This document shows positions 1 to 11,352 of a DNA stretch of 64,000 nt, in pieces; the stretch's first letter is position 1, and each line of letters begins with the position of its first letter. The stretch is from positions 62,001 through 126,000 of the forward strand of contig CATKHK010000022.1 of the NCBI GenBank assembly GCA_949751835.1. Direction: 5' to 3'. Origin of the DNA: Blepharisma japonicum (taxonomy: Eukaryota; Ciliophora; Heterotrichea; Heterotrichida; Blepharismidae). The notes below the pieces were generated by a model that was given only the letters and a program-made list of their open reading frames with translations, did not search any database and was not told where the DNA came from. Made by a program: the position numbers and the translations under genes.

Positions 1-210
1 AATTTTGATGCAAAATCTCTGATAATTTATTAAATATGCAAAATTTGAAAAATAAAACATAAAAATCTAAGAATTATGATTTTAAAAATCTTTAATGCGA
101 TAACTATAAATATCCTTAAGCTTAAAATTAATTTTACTATGAAATCGATTTATTCAAATTTAAAATAATGCTCAATGATAATTCTGAGTTATTATCAAAC
201 TTAATAAAAT
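1..210. other. AT-rich spacer at window start
   Basis: Very AT-rich sequence upstream of the first gene. I see no coding frame or RNA gene in it. It probably holds the promoter of the plus-strand gene that starts at 211. Confidence 0.4.
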
Positions 211-912
211 ATGTCATCAGCTTCCTTTAAAGATTTGCCACACACTCGAATAATCTATTCACAGCCAATGATTTCACATAGAGCAAGCAACCCATTTAAA
301 AACCTTAAGCCCCTGCCTCTAAAATTAAGTGAGCCTATGCATGATTTTACTTTAAACTCTACTCCATCCACAATCAGCTGTCCTAAAAGTCCGTTCAGCT
401 CATTGCCAATTTCTCATAAAACCTCTTTTTATGAAAGTCCTACCAAACTATGCTCATATAAAAGCAGCCCTATAAAGCCAAGCTCAAGCTGCTCAGTTTC
501 TCCGACTATTTTTACTATAGAAGTCTCTGACAGATCAAATAAATTTTTGAGCACTTTTAAATTCCCTATATCTAAGCAAGGGTCAAATTTATTGAATGGG
601 TATGTTGTAAAAGAACGCACAGATTTAATTAATAATAAAAAACAAACGAAATTAGCAAGGCTGCCTATGAAATATAAATCAATTAATAAAACAAGAAGCA
701 TTATGAGCCCTGAGCCATTTCGGACCAAAACTAGTAAACAAATAAGCGACTTTGAGGTTTTAGAAAAATATAAAAATTCATTTCCTGAGAGAAAAGAAAA
801 GTTCATGCAGCTATTAAATAATGAGCCTTACATAGAGTACGTAAAAGCATCAAAAAATTCGCAGTCTTTAGGATATCATACAAATTACTTATCCAAGCAG
901 CCCAAAGTGTAA
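211..912 (+). CDS. Hypothetical Ser/Pro/Lys-rich protein
   Basis: Open frame of 233 residues ending in TAA. The first half is rich in Ser, Pro and Thr with many short S-P and S-S-P stretches, which looks disordered. The last third is Lys/Glu-rich with a possible helix around DFEVLEKYKNSFPERKE. I see no signal peptide, membrane segment or recognisable domain. It converges with the minus-strand gene ending at 978, leaving 65 bp between the stops. The family is not recognised. It may be a disordered ciliate cytoskeletal or regulatory protein, but the sequence does not show this. Confidence 0.6.
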   Translation: MSSASFKDLPHTRIIYSQPMISHRASNPFKNLKPLPLKLSEPMHDFTLNSTPSTISCPKSPFSSLPISHKTSFYESPTKLCSYKSSPIKPSSSCSVSPTIFTIEVSDRSNKFLSTFKFPISKQGSNLLNGYVVKERTDLINNKKQTKLARLPMKYKSINKTRSIMSPEPFRTKTSKQISDFEVLEKYKNSFPERKEKFMQLLNNEPYIEYVKASKNSQSLGYHTNYLSKQPKV

Positions 913-977
913 GCTTAAATTAGCTGTAATTTTACATAGAAATAAAATTAGCAATTCTCTATTATAAATCCATATAA

Positions 978-1793
978 TTACAGCTGCAATTTTGATTTTT
1001 TATTCCTTTTAGCAAACTCTGTACAAGTTTTAACACTCTGATTATATACCGGCTTCTCCACAAGTTCTTCATCGCTGCTTTCTTTTGCTTTATCTTTCAA
1101 TTCTTCCACTTTATTTAGCAAAATTTCTCTTTCATTTTCTCCTTTCTCTTCTCCTTCTTCCTCTTCTTCATTTTCCTCATCTTCTACAATAATTTCTTCT
1201 TTCTTATAAATTCCTTCAAATTTATCTTCTTCGCTTTCTTCTTTATCTTCTCCAAACCAACTACTTCCTGTCACTTCTTTTCATTCACCTGGTTTGGCTT
1301 GCTCGTCTTCGTCCTCTTCTTCATATTCTTGATAATTAAATTGGCTTTGAGTGTTATTTTCTTGAAGACTTTGTATGATTTCTCTGTCAAAATCTTCGTC
1401 TAGCAAGCCAACTGGACGATTTCTCTGCATTTTTCCACTGAGTTTGTTTTTAAAGTAGGTAGTACCAGTTGTCTCATCTTCAATTAGGGTCCAAATGCCT
1501 TTTGCTTTGGATTTTGTTATAAGCGCATCGTGAGGATTAAATAGTGCTGGGCCAAGTTCTTCCGGGGCCATTGGCATTTTGTTAGCAAAAAAGGCATCTG
1601 GGTCATCTTTAAATTTTTTATAGGGATTTTCTTTAGATTTTGCTTGATAAAACATTCTTGCTGCTTTAGCTCGTAAATGCTGTTGGCAATACTGATGCTT
1701 AGGCATAAGCCACTGTGGGATGCTTTTTCTACAAATATCACAATAAACTTTCCCTTGCTCTTTTTTTCCTGATTTTTTGTCCATTTTGAACAA
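978..1793 (-). CDS. WBP4-like U1 zinc finger/WW protein
   Basis: About 271 residues. Residues about 18-40 form a U1/matrin-type C2H2 zinc finger (CDIC, then H-x5-H in HQYCQQH). Residues about 113-145 form a WW-like segment (GIWTLIEDETTGTTYF, NR-P). The tail is very acidic (runs of Glu). A U1-type finger followed by WW is the layout of WBP4/FBP21, a spliceosome-associated protein, so a pre-mRNA splicing role is inferred. One in-frame TGA at 1281-1283 is read as Trp; without it the acidic tail would be cut off. The second WW tryptophan is replaced (Q-R-N-R-P). The start could be Met-1 (1793) or Met-4. It is divergent from the SUMO ligase gene, only 70 bp away, so the two probably share a promoter region. 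Confidence 0.65.
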
Positions 1794-1863
1794 AATTTTT
1801 ATTTAACAAAATTTTTTCTAAGATTTTTTATCAAAAATTTTCGGGGCTTAAAAATTTATTTCC

Positions 1864-3186
1864 ATGAGCGTAAATGCCCTCCAGCTCGATATGCTAAAAA
1901 CGAGTACAGTCCGAGAAATTTGCAGAGACTTAAAAATCAGGACATCAGGAAATTGCGAGCAGATAAAATCCACCCTCCTCTTATACCTCAGCACTGAAGA
2001 AGGCCGTGAGCGTGCCTATCAAAAACTCAAAGTGAGCATGCTAGAAAGACTATTTGGTGATGAAGACCCTATAAAGACCTTAGTATCTTATTCAAGACCA
2101 GAAACAGTAGATACAAGTGTTATGACAAACCCTACCTTAGCAGACAGCTTAGAAAGAAAAGGGAAAAACATCCGCTGTGTCTGCTTATCAGGCTCTTATC
2201 CTTTAAAGCTATGCGAAACCTGCGGAACTTATCAGCACTGAGGCTGTATGGGTAGAAATGTTACTATGCTCTATTATGAATGCATTTTCTGCCAAATGAC
2301 AGCTTTAGACCTCGGCCAACAAATACTCGACGCATTAGTTATGCCTTTTTCTTTACCTCGAGAAGACCCACAAATTACCAATAAAAAGATGCAGAGAAAA
2401 TTTTCCTTTACTTCCGAACATTTACGCATATTAGAAAGCGGTCATGGCACAGTCAGAGTATTTTTATATTGTATGAAAATTGATGGGCTTGGGTACAACA
2501 ACATCTGGCCGTCCTCTGGGGCTGTAATTTTAAATGACAGAACTATTTTAGAGCCTCATAAAATGCAAGAGCGTCAAGACGTCCCATTAGATATCACAGA
2601 GTTGCTTGTAGGTGGAGAAAACTCTTTATCAGTCCTAAAATACAATGATTATCAATACTACGTATCCGGAATTTTTCTTGTAAAAACCTTGTCTCTCCCA
2701 GAAGTCAGAGAAAAAATATACAGCTCTATTAAAATAAAAAATGAAGAAGAAGGCATTGCATTTGTCAAGCAAAAGTTCACAGAAAGTGAAGTCGATATAG
2801 ACACAATTACAGTCACTTTTAAATGTCCACTTTCGTTAAAAGTCCTTGACGATCCTGTCCGAGGAGCCCACTGCACCCATTTAAACTGTTTTGGGCTTGA
2901 AGCTTATATAATGTACCAGACTCAGCAGATAAAAAACAGGTGAAATTGCCCAATTTGCCATGAAAGGTGCAATAAAGTGATCAGGGATGAATATTTTGAA
3001 AAAATCCTGATGGAGGCGAAGGTATTTGGAGCTAACTCTGTAGAGTTCAAAAGGGATGGAACCTATGTGCTTTGTGCGTCAAAAAGTGGGAATATTAAAG
3101 AAATCAATGAGAAAAAGACGTATCAAAGGGTAGTAAAAAGAAAAACGGAAACTAAGGTTATAGCTGGGACTATTGAAATAGATTAA
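1864..3186 (+). CDS. SIZ/PIAS-type E3 SUMO ligase
   Basis: 440 residues. A SAP motif lies at about 15-42 (TVREICRDLKIRTSGN). A PHD finger lies at about 105-143, with C105, C107, C117, C120, H125, C128, C140 and C143. A PINIT-like region lies at about 160-290. An SP-RING lies at about 321-365 (CPLSLKVLDDPVRGAHC, H-x2-C, W-x-CPIC). SP-RING proteins of this kind transfer SUMO from Ubc9 to nuclear substrates. The SAP-PHD-PINIT-SP-RING order is that of plant SIZ1; animal PIAS proteins lack the PHD. Trp126 and Trp360 are both encoded by TGA (2239-2241 and 2941-2943), and Trp360 is a hallmark SP-RING residue. The C-terminus is basic. The next gene begins 29 bp downstream on the same strand. Confidence 0.88.
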
Positions 3187-3215
3187 ATTTATTGTTAAGT
3201 TATTGTAAATAATTT

Positions 3216-4391
3216 ATGGCTGATCATATACAAATCCTTGCGAAAGCTTTTCCTACACTTACAGCTTCGGAGTTAAATGATATTAATTCAAGGTGTTCGA
3301 CGCTTGAAGAAAAACAACAAGCCTGTGCGAACTTAGCAGTAAATAAAGTTATTCAAGAGGAACACATTTCTCAAGCCCCACCCGAGGCATCAATGGACTA
3401 TCATGAAACTATTCAAGATATCCTTACCGAAATCCTACGTTCCGAGTGTGGAGCTTCTTATAATCAAGCCATTTCTGTCATAAAAACTATATTAGAAAAT
3501 ATAAAACGCGACCCTACCAATGACAAATATAAAAGAATTCGGCTCAATAACCCAAAATTTCACAGCTCACTAGGGCAGTATGAAACTGGGATAGTTTTGC
3601 TTGAAATTCTTGGGTTTCGGAAAGAAATGGACGGAGAAGAAGAAGTCTTATTGATGCAGGAATACAATGATGAATATATAAAATATGCATTAGGAATTAT
3701 TACAAGAATAAATCCACCCCCAGCTCAGCCATCTGCCAGTCAGAATAGAAATGAATTTTTAGCAAAAATTCATGAAGACAGAGCAAAACAGCCATTTACA
3801 TATGTAAGACCTAACAGGAATTTGAATATGCCAAATGATACAACGCTGCAGCTACAAGAGTATAGGAGGCAGAAAAAAGGGGCTTATTTTCATGGCAGGC
3901 CAGCAAGAGTGATGACGTTTGCTGATTTAAATAGACAGCAAGCGCCATCTGCCCCTTATAATAATTCGCCGCAGCCCCATTATGATTCTTTAGCAAGTTT
4001 TGATAATCCAAGAAATATTGCAATCAGAGCTTTTCAATTATCAAATGAATTTAGAAAAAGCCAAGGACTATGTGAGCTAATATGGGATGAAGGATTAATG
4101 GAAATCGGAAAAGTCCACTCTACCAATATGGGAGATGAAAGAGTTGCATTTGGCCATGATGGATTTAATGCTAGATTTAGACAGTTTCCTATACCTTATG
4201 TAAGAAGTGGGGCTGAAAATGTAGCCATGAGTCATGGAATGGGAGATCCTGCCAAAGTTGCAGTTGACGGGTGGATAAATTCTCCAGGGCATAGGAAAAA
4301 TTTGCTGGGACATTTTAATTATATGGGGATAGGTGTGTATCAAAATCAAAGAGGAGCTTGGTACTTCACTCAGCTATTCGCAGGAATCTAA
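3216..4391 (+). CDS. PUB domain-CAP (SCP) domain fusion protein
   Basis: 391 residues. The first 45 look like a small helical UBA/CUE-type module. A PUB domain lies at about 65-165 (DPTNDKYKRIRLNNPKF is the classic PUB core); PUB domains bind the C-terminus of p97/VCP. A Pro/Gln-rich linker follows. A CAP domain lies at about 268-391 with the family signatures GAENVA, VDGWINSPGHRKNLLG and YFTQLF, and with both putative His residues (FGHDGF, SPGHR). CAP domains are usually secreted, but no signal peptide is visible, so this protein is probably cytosolic. The domain pairing is unusual. The Pfam-level assignments rest on clear motifs; the function of the fusion is unknown. Confidence 0.82.
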   Translation: MADHIQILAKAFPTLTASELNDINSRCSTLEEKQQACANLAVNKVIQEEHISQAPPEASMDYHETIQDILTEILRSECGASYNQAISVIKTILENIKRDPTNDKYKRIRLNNPKFHSSLGQYETGIVLLEILGFRKEMDGEEEVLLMQEYNDEYIKYALGIITRINPPPAQPSASQNRNEFLAKIHEDRAKQPFTYVRPNRNLNMPNDTTLQLQEYRRQKKGAYFHGRPARVMTFADLNRQQAPSAPYNNSPQPHYDSLASFDNPRNIAIRAFQLSNEFRKSQGLCELIWDEGLMEIGKVHSTNMGDERVAFGHDGFNARFRQFPIPYVRSGAENVAMSHGMGDPAKVAVDGWINSPGHRKNLLGHFNYMGIGVYQNQRGAWYFTQLFAGI

Positions 4392-4442
4392 TTAAATTAT
4401 ACATTATTATAAAAATATTTGTAGAATTGGATAAATAATAAA

Positions 4443-6026
4443 ATGAATAAATGCAAATATTGCCAAAGATTGACATTAAGGAAATGTCTTCAATGCGGAT
4501 ATATCTGTGAAAGCCACTCATTAGATTGTAATAGCCATAATCATGATATGAAATCGGATTTGAATTGTGCCAGTCAACCTAATTTAAAGATGCTAGAGGA
4601 TTCTTTACAAGAAATAATAAGGAAACTTGAACTTGACAGGAAAAAAGTAAAGGAAGAAGGCATTAAGCTTATAAAATATACACATGAAATGGTTTTTGAG
4701 GCTGAAATTTCTCTTGATGCGTTGCAGAGAAGATTTAGTAGCCATTTAAAGGATATTCGGAAATTTAAAAAATGTGTGAGAAATAATGTGAAAAACGCTG
4801 AACCTAAATATGAAAATATTGGGCTAGTTGTTTTAGATGATTTATATTTAAATATGATTAAAGATTCAGCTGTATATTCTACTTATATAAAGGATTTATA
4901 TAAGTTTGAATTTTGTGAAGAAATTTATAAATACAAAATTTTTGAAATTTCCTCGTTATGAGACGAAAAATTCCAAAATATTGAGAAAAGGGAATTGAAA
5001 AAATCCCAAGAATTATTGCCAGGTTTCAAAGGTCCTGTAGAAAAAGTCAGAGGTTTTCTTGATGAAATGAGGTTAGAAGAAGGGCCTTTTCAAAATGCGC
5101 TTTTAGAGTGTTTATATTTAAATGGCCACGGGAAAAACCATGGATACCTATCAATGGAAGAACTTTTAAAAGAGATCGACCAAAACGACCCCAATGGAAA
5201 ATCGCTAAAAAGCATAAGCCCAGAAATTTTAGGAAAATTTTTTAAAAATGATGAGGAAGAAGAACAAAAAGGTGAAGACACTGTTTTCGAGAGTTTTTTA
5301 AAGCTAAATCCAGAAATAACCCAAGTTAATATGAAAAACTGCCCGCATACAGACATTTATGGAAATTTAATTTTGGGGTCTTTAAGAGTCTTACCAAATC
5401 TAAAACACTTGAATTTAGAAAATACAGATTTGTCACAGAATTTTGAACAAATAATGAGCGGAATGGCGAAGCTGGTTAACCTTGAAATTATCAACCTTGG
5501 GTCATGCAATATTAATGAAGAGAGAGCTATTATCTTATCAGAAATTATGCCGAATTTCAGAAATTTGACACATTTGTATCTTTCTCATAACGAAATAAAA
5601 AATAATGTGGGATATATTGTAAAAAACATTGTTAGGCCACAGAAAATTGTTTACTTGGACCTTAGCTTTAATAATATAACTGAAGGAATTCTCGACATCT
5701 CTGATGCTTTACTCAAAATGGCTAATCTTGAATACTTACATTTAGGAGGAAACTGAATCAATACCGGGCTCGCTGAATTATCTGCGGCTTTTCTTAAGTG
5801 TGGCAGCCTATTCCAAGCCCAGTTTTCTAATATAGACTTTTTAGATGATCTTTATGCGTCTATCGCAGACGGAATTTCTGATCTAAAATATCTTAAAGTG
5901 CTAAGACTGGCTAACTTAGGAGAAGAGCATGAGCGAAGGTTCAAAAGGTCTCATACAGACTGCCTTGTGTATAGGCAAAAAATGAACCCTAACGACAATA
6001 CTTTTGAGGTTTTATTAGTTAGGTAA
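4443..6026 (+). CDS. Zinc-finger (B-box-like), coiled-coil, leucine-rich repeat protein
   Basis: 527 residues. The N-terminus carries a Cys/His cluster (CKYCQ, CLQCG, CESHSLDC, HNH) like a B-box. It is followed by a helical coiled-coil region (about 50-110). From about residue 290 there are leucine-rich repeats of the RNase-inhibitor type (LPNLKHLNLENTDLS, LTHLYLSHNEIKN, IVYLDLSFNNITE, LEYLHLGGN). TGA codons at 4959-4961 and 5754-5756 are read as Trp and join three frame segments into one gene ending in TAA at 6024-6026. Such LRR proteins act as binding scaffolds; the partner cannot be inferred. It lies 51 bp after the PUB-CAP gene. Confidence 0.75.
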
Positions 6027-6108
6027 TTAAGCAAACATCATTTATAAGATTTTCTATTATTAAAAATATTGGTTATAGTAAAATTTCTAATGTCTCTTCA
6101 TAATCATA

Positions 6109-9100
6109 ATGGAAGGCAGAGTAAAAAAGCTAATCGACTGCATTACAAGCAATAAATCATTCGAATTATCCCAAATCGCTTCTTTTCAGCTTGGAGAGCT
6201 CTCCAAAGATGATCCTGACCTTGTATGTGAAGAAGTCTCAAATTTATTTTATCACATAAATTGGGATGTGAGGATAGCAGCTGGTTTGGCGCTATCCCAA
6301 ATATTGCAAAAAATTCAGTGTCATTGTATGACTTCTGCCAGCACATTTAAATTAGAAAATCTTGATTTATTTTATGAGGAGCCAGATCCTTCAAAAAAAA
6401 GAAATTTAGAATTAAACGGATTTCAAAAATTACTTGAAAAATCAAGAGAAAAAATGCTGATTGGCAGCTGAGATGAGAAACATGGAGCTTGTATTGCTAT
6501 GAAAGAGCTTGCAAATTCACATTTTCTATGCAAGGAATGCTTAGAAGATGCTATATGCAGGTGTTTAATCATTATTGGAAGAGATCAAGTTGCTGATTAT
6601 GCTGAAGATTTGCCTGAATATCCTTTAAGAGACTTAGCAAGCGACATTATATCAATTTCCAAAGCAGCGGTCAAAGAAGAAGCCCTCGAGAACTTTTTAT
6701 CACAGCTAATAGAAGTAACAGAGCCTCAAGGACCTTTAATATGTCTAAGAAAATCAAAGATTTATACAAAAAACGCTTATAAAAATATAAAAAATTGGTA
6801 AAAAATATTCAGCTTGACACAATCAGAAGATATAGTTCTAGAAGCTTGCCATTATTTAACAAAATATCCTTTGGATCAAGATCAAGAACTTGTAGATATT
6901 TTGTGTAATATTATTATTGAGTCTGATGACTTGTCAGCAAGCTTAAAATATGCGATTCAGGTTGTTGATAAACTGTTAAATTTAGGGTGCAGAATATCTT
7001 GTGATATGGAAAAACTATATCATTTATTTTTTCATAAATTACAAGCAGTAAGATATTCCACATATTCTGCATTTTTAGGAATAATAAAAACACAACGGAT
7101 TGACCATGAGTCTTTATTTCGAATTATTACTCAAGGAATTATATTAGAAAACAACAAACAAATAATACAAAAATGCTTCGAATTAGCCAAATCTATATCA
7201 CAACAATACGGAATTAGCCAATTTATTATTAAATTTTGGAATAGTTGGGTGAATTTTTTAAAAAATCGAAAATTTGAGGATTATTCATTTATGTTGATTT
7301 ATGGGCAGCCTGGCGAATCCCCAAAAGAAGTTTATAGCTTTGCTGACTCTGAAAGTACTGATGATATCAATACAATTCCTTATTTAGAAGCAAAACAGTT
7401 TCGCGGGATATGGAATATTTGTAAAGCTATAAAATATGTACGAAGAAGTGAAAATTTTATGCTGGGGAAGGTAAATATGAATTTTACTTCTATTGAAAAT
7501 ATTTTTCATGTTTTATCAAGTGATAATAGTGCTTTGTCATCAGCTGTCCTTAATGCTTCCAAAGAGCAAAATGGTATTTCAGAATATAATGATTTACTTA
7601 ATTTAATCACTACATTTCCAGAATCATCTGATGGAAAATTAGGATTTTTAAGACTTCGTGTGCTATCTTGCTATCGAATAGCAAAATTAGCACTTAAAGA
7701 AAGAATTCCTTTACCTGATAAGATAACCCCCATATTGCAAGTAATTGTAACTGGCTTTACTAACGAATCAGTACCTTTTTTAAGATATAAAATCGCCAAA
7801 ACTGCTGCAAGAATTACCTTAGCCGCAATTGATCGAACCTGCAACGAAAAATTTGTTCAAAATTTAATTAAAATAGATTCACTTCCCCTTATAAAAGAAC
7901 TGCAAATAATTCACAAAGAAGCTATAGTCAATAGATTTCAATTCTATAAAGCTTTGATAGAGCAGCCTATTTTGAATTCCTTACAAAATTTAAAGATTTT
8001 AACTGTTTATATCCATCAATCACTATTTCCATTATTTATCCAATTATTTTCTCAAATCCTTCAATCAGTTGATAATGAGGAAATCAATGTGATTATTGTA
8101 AACATAACCATTCAAATAGAAGAATGTCTTATAATGTTTATTACACAATTTTTGACAGATGCAGAGTCTAATCAGCTGAAAGAAAATTTTCTTTTGGTGC
8201 TGCAAGAATTACTGTCCCCAAAATATTCACACAAATTAATTCCATATTCAGCTTGCTTTGTCCTCCCTCTGCTGAAAAATTTGAATTCAAGCCTAGGGCA
8301 TATAATAACTAGGATTTTTGGTGAAATATTAAATTTGGTTTTATTAGATTCCCCTATAAATGAAATTTGTGAGAGCTTACAAAGGTATAGAGAAGAAGGG
8401 CTTCATTTCTTAGGGCAGCTGAAAGGTAGCTATGAATTACCTACTTATGAACAAAGAGTCAAAGTTAATGGAATTTCACTGAGAGAGTACCAAAAAGAAG
8501 GAATTGCATGGCTAAGATTTTTAAATATTTTTGGACTATGTGGAATGCTTTGTGATGAAATGGGCCTTGGGAAGACTATACAAACTCTCTGTGCAGTTGC
8601 AGAAGCTCATTTAGATTACCAAGATGCTATATCACTTGTTGTGTGTCCAACATCTGTAACCGGCCATTGGAAAGAAGAAGTCCACAGATATTTTGATAGA
8701 AATATTTTGGATGCTGATGAATTTGAAAATAATAAAAAATTTTCTCGAGGATTACTAGTAATTTCTTACAACTCTTTAAAAAAGCACATAGAAGCTCTCA
8801 AAGAAATCGAATTTTTATATATCGTTTTAGATGAAGGCCATTTAATTAATAACCCAAACACCCAAACATATAAAGCTATTCTTCAACTAAAAGGCAAGCA
8901 TAAGTTGATTCTTACAGGAACACCTCTTCAGAACAAAATTCTAGAGCTTTGGCCTTTTTTCAACTTTTTAATGCCAGGATTTTTAGGGACTTCTTCAGAA
9001 TTTTCCAATAACTATGAAAAATATTTAAAGCCAAAAAAATCAGAAAAGCAAATCCAATTTAGAGATGAACACGCAGCACTTAAGAAGTTAAATCTTTTGC

Positions 9101-9885
9101 ATAAAAAAGTACTGCCTTTTATACTGAGAAGGCTGAAAAAAGATGTGCTAAAAGATCTCCCTGAAAAAATTATACAGGACTATTATGTTAATTTGACAGC
9201 ATTACAGGCATTTTTATTATCAAAAATAAAAGATGAAAAAAGTATGAAGAATGACCCTTTAAAAGAAATTATAGATATAAGGAAAATTTGTAATCATCCT
9301 ATCCTCAAAGATAGCTCTGCAAATCCTTCCTACAAAGAATCTCCAAAACTAACAGCTCTTAAAGAGCTTCTTATTGACTGCGAAATTCCTGAAGAATCAG
9401 GCAGCGGCCATAAAGCATTAATTTTTTCTCAAATGAAAAAAATGCTTGACCTTGTTGAAAAAGAGCTTCTTGCCAAAGAATTTCCATTAACTGCTTATAA
9501 AAGACTAGACGGAAAAACCCCACTGCAAAAGAGAGCTGACATTGTAAATGAATTTAACCAAAACCCAAAATTCCGGCTGATGCTTCTTACTACAGAAACA
9601 GGTGGATTAGGTCTGAACTTACAGTCAGCAGATGTCGTGATCTTTATTGATCACGATTGGAACCCAGTAAAAGACCTTCAAGCTATGGACAGAGCTCATA
9701 GAATTGGCCAAAAAAATGTAGTTAATGTGTATAGATTAATTACAAAAAATACAATTGAAGAAGAAATACTTGGGCTGCAGGCATTTAAATCGAAAATTGC
9801 TGAAACTTTGGTTAATGTAGATAACGCATCAATGCAGGCGATAGATACTATATCTTTATTAGGAAATTTATCTGAAGCAAAGTAA
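6109..9885 (+). CDS. MOT1: Mot1/BTAF1-like SNF2 ATPase that acts on TBP
   Basis: Two exons (6109-6797 and 6813-9885) give about 1253 residues. The N-terminal two thirds are helical HEAT-like repeats. The C-terminus is an SNF2 ATPase: EYQKEGIAWLRFLN, DEMGLGKT (about 811-818, Walker A), LDEGHLINN (about 902-910, motif II), LTGTPLQNK, FSQMKKMLD, GLGLNLQSADVVI and DRAHRIGQ. Motif II reads DEGH, as in Mot1/BTAF1, rather than the usual DEAH/DEGH-plus-R of remodellers. Mot1 uses ATP to strip TBP from DNA. The protein is much shorter than yeast or human Mot1 (about 1850), mainly in the HEAT part. A TGA at 6469-6471 is read as Trp. Without removal of the 15-nt intron a TAA would end the protein early. 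Confidence 0.88.
6798..6812 (+). other. 15-nt spliceosomal intron in the Mot1 gene
   Basis: The sequence gtaaaaaatattcag has GT and AG ends. Removing it joins TG to C, giving a Cys codon, and avoids an in-frame TAA. Both flanking frames code for the same HEAT-repeat protein. Confidence 0.85.
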
Positions 9886-10224
9886 TTAAGTTTATTTGGT
9901 ATTTTTTAAATTTAATTAATATATGCAATAGTAAGATATTGATTCGGATAAAATTATAAGAACTTTTTGGATATTCTTTTGGATAATGGCATTAAAGGAT
10001 CATTTTTTCATGTATTCAAAATCACAAATTTCTAGACATGCAGAAGATAAATAATAAATTTTACTTATCTAAAATAATTATTTTATTATATATAATTATA
10101 ATTCAAGAGTTTTGATTCTTTTATTCTCTAAATAAAATTATCATTATTAAATTAGGGATTATTTTACTGTTAAATATTAATTCTGATAGATAATTTATAT
10201 GTACTTTGCGTCCATTTTAATAAT
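9886..10224. other. Convergent spacer between Mot1 and CBM20 genes
   Basis: AT-rich sequence between the TAA of the Mot1 gene and the TAA of the minus-strand CBM20 gene. No coding frame, RNA gene or repeat was recognised. It must hold both 3' ends. Confidence 0.5.
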
Positions 10225-10842
10225 TTATTTTTGTCAACAGTCTTCTTTATTGAAAACTAAAGTTGAGCCTTTCTTTAGCCCATCTCTGATTCTGAAAATT
10301 CTATTTGGTCCGTTTTCCCATAAAGCTTGGTTTCTTTTAAGACAAACATATTTATATTCGAATTCTGGAAGTTCACCTTCTCCAATTAATATAGAGATCT
10401 CCCAAAAATCTCCAGCCCTTCATTCTAATTCCAGTCCTTTATTCGGATCCCAATCACCCAAAAATTCTTGACTCCCTACAACCACTAGTTTTTCCTCAAA
10501 TAAGGTCTTATAATGCATACGGAAGTGAAGCATATAAGATGTGGGTCTTATTTTTTCATTTTCAAGTATCATAACTTCGTTTAGCAATTTATAATATAGC
10601 TCTGGATTCTTTTTAAGCTCTCCGATATCGCATTTGTTATTATTATGTGCTCCTTGACGATTGATATTTTGCTGTTTTTCAGAGGGGCGATTTACTCCTC
10701 GGCGATTTTGATAGGGCTGCTCTGCTGAGCTGAGATTTTTGGATAAATTGTGATTATTTTGGGGAATCGAGGCTGTTGATGCTGACTCTTGATATTGATG
10801 GAGTTCTGAATTTGAAATTCCTAATATATGGTTTTGTTCCAT
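10225..10842 (-). CDS. CBM20 starch/glycogen-binding domain protein
   Basis: 205 residues. The first 80 are Asn/Gln/Ser-rich and look disordered. Residues about 100-195 form a CBM20 domain: YKTLFEEKLVVVGSQEFLGD, W-D, W-R-A-G-D-F-W-E, EFEYKYVCL, ALWENGPNRIFRI. The two conserved binding tryptophans and the WENGPNR motif are present. In-frame TGAs at 10420-10422 and 10234-10236 are read as Trp, the first of them in the domain core; the real stop is TAA at 10225-10227. CBM20 binds alpha-glucans. No catalytic domain is attached, so the protein may be a glycogen-binding adaptor. No signal peptide is seen. Confidence 0.8.
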
Positions 10843-11352
10843 TATAAAATTAGAATAGCTTCTAGAAAAATAGGTCTAATGAGATAATGACATTGTGAAA
10901 ATTATGACCAAAAATAATTTATAAATAAGAAAAATACAGATGGAGACTTATTTAAGTTTATTTTTTGATATTAAAAGCTATTTAATCAAAATAGTAAAAA
11001 AATTATTATTTTTATATTCGCATAAAATTTTAACCCAAAATAAATTGCGTGATTTTTGGCTGATAATATAAGCGAAATTATACATGAGGATAAATAAAAA
11101 TTGATGGTATTGGTGATTCAATGATAGATTTTTGTTAGTATAACAAAATTAAAATAATATAGGCACAAAAATCAAAAAAATGCTATATTAATAGCCCAAT
11201 AATTTGATTTTTTTAAAAAATAATTACCATTGCAATAAAAACTAAAAACTCCTGCAAATCCGTTTCTTTTTAAATATGAAATAATAGTCCACCATTTATA
11301 TATGAAAAACGTTCTGATTAGACACAAAAAATAACTCTTTATAATAAAAAAG
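10843..11352. other. Divergent spacer, CBM20 and GST promoters
   Basis: About 510 bp of AT-rich DNA between two divergent starts. No frame or RNA gene was recognised. It should contain the promoters of both genes. Confidence 0.45.
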
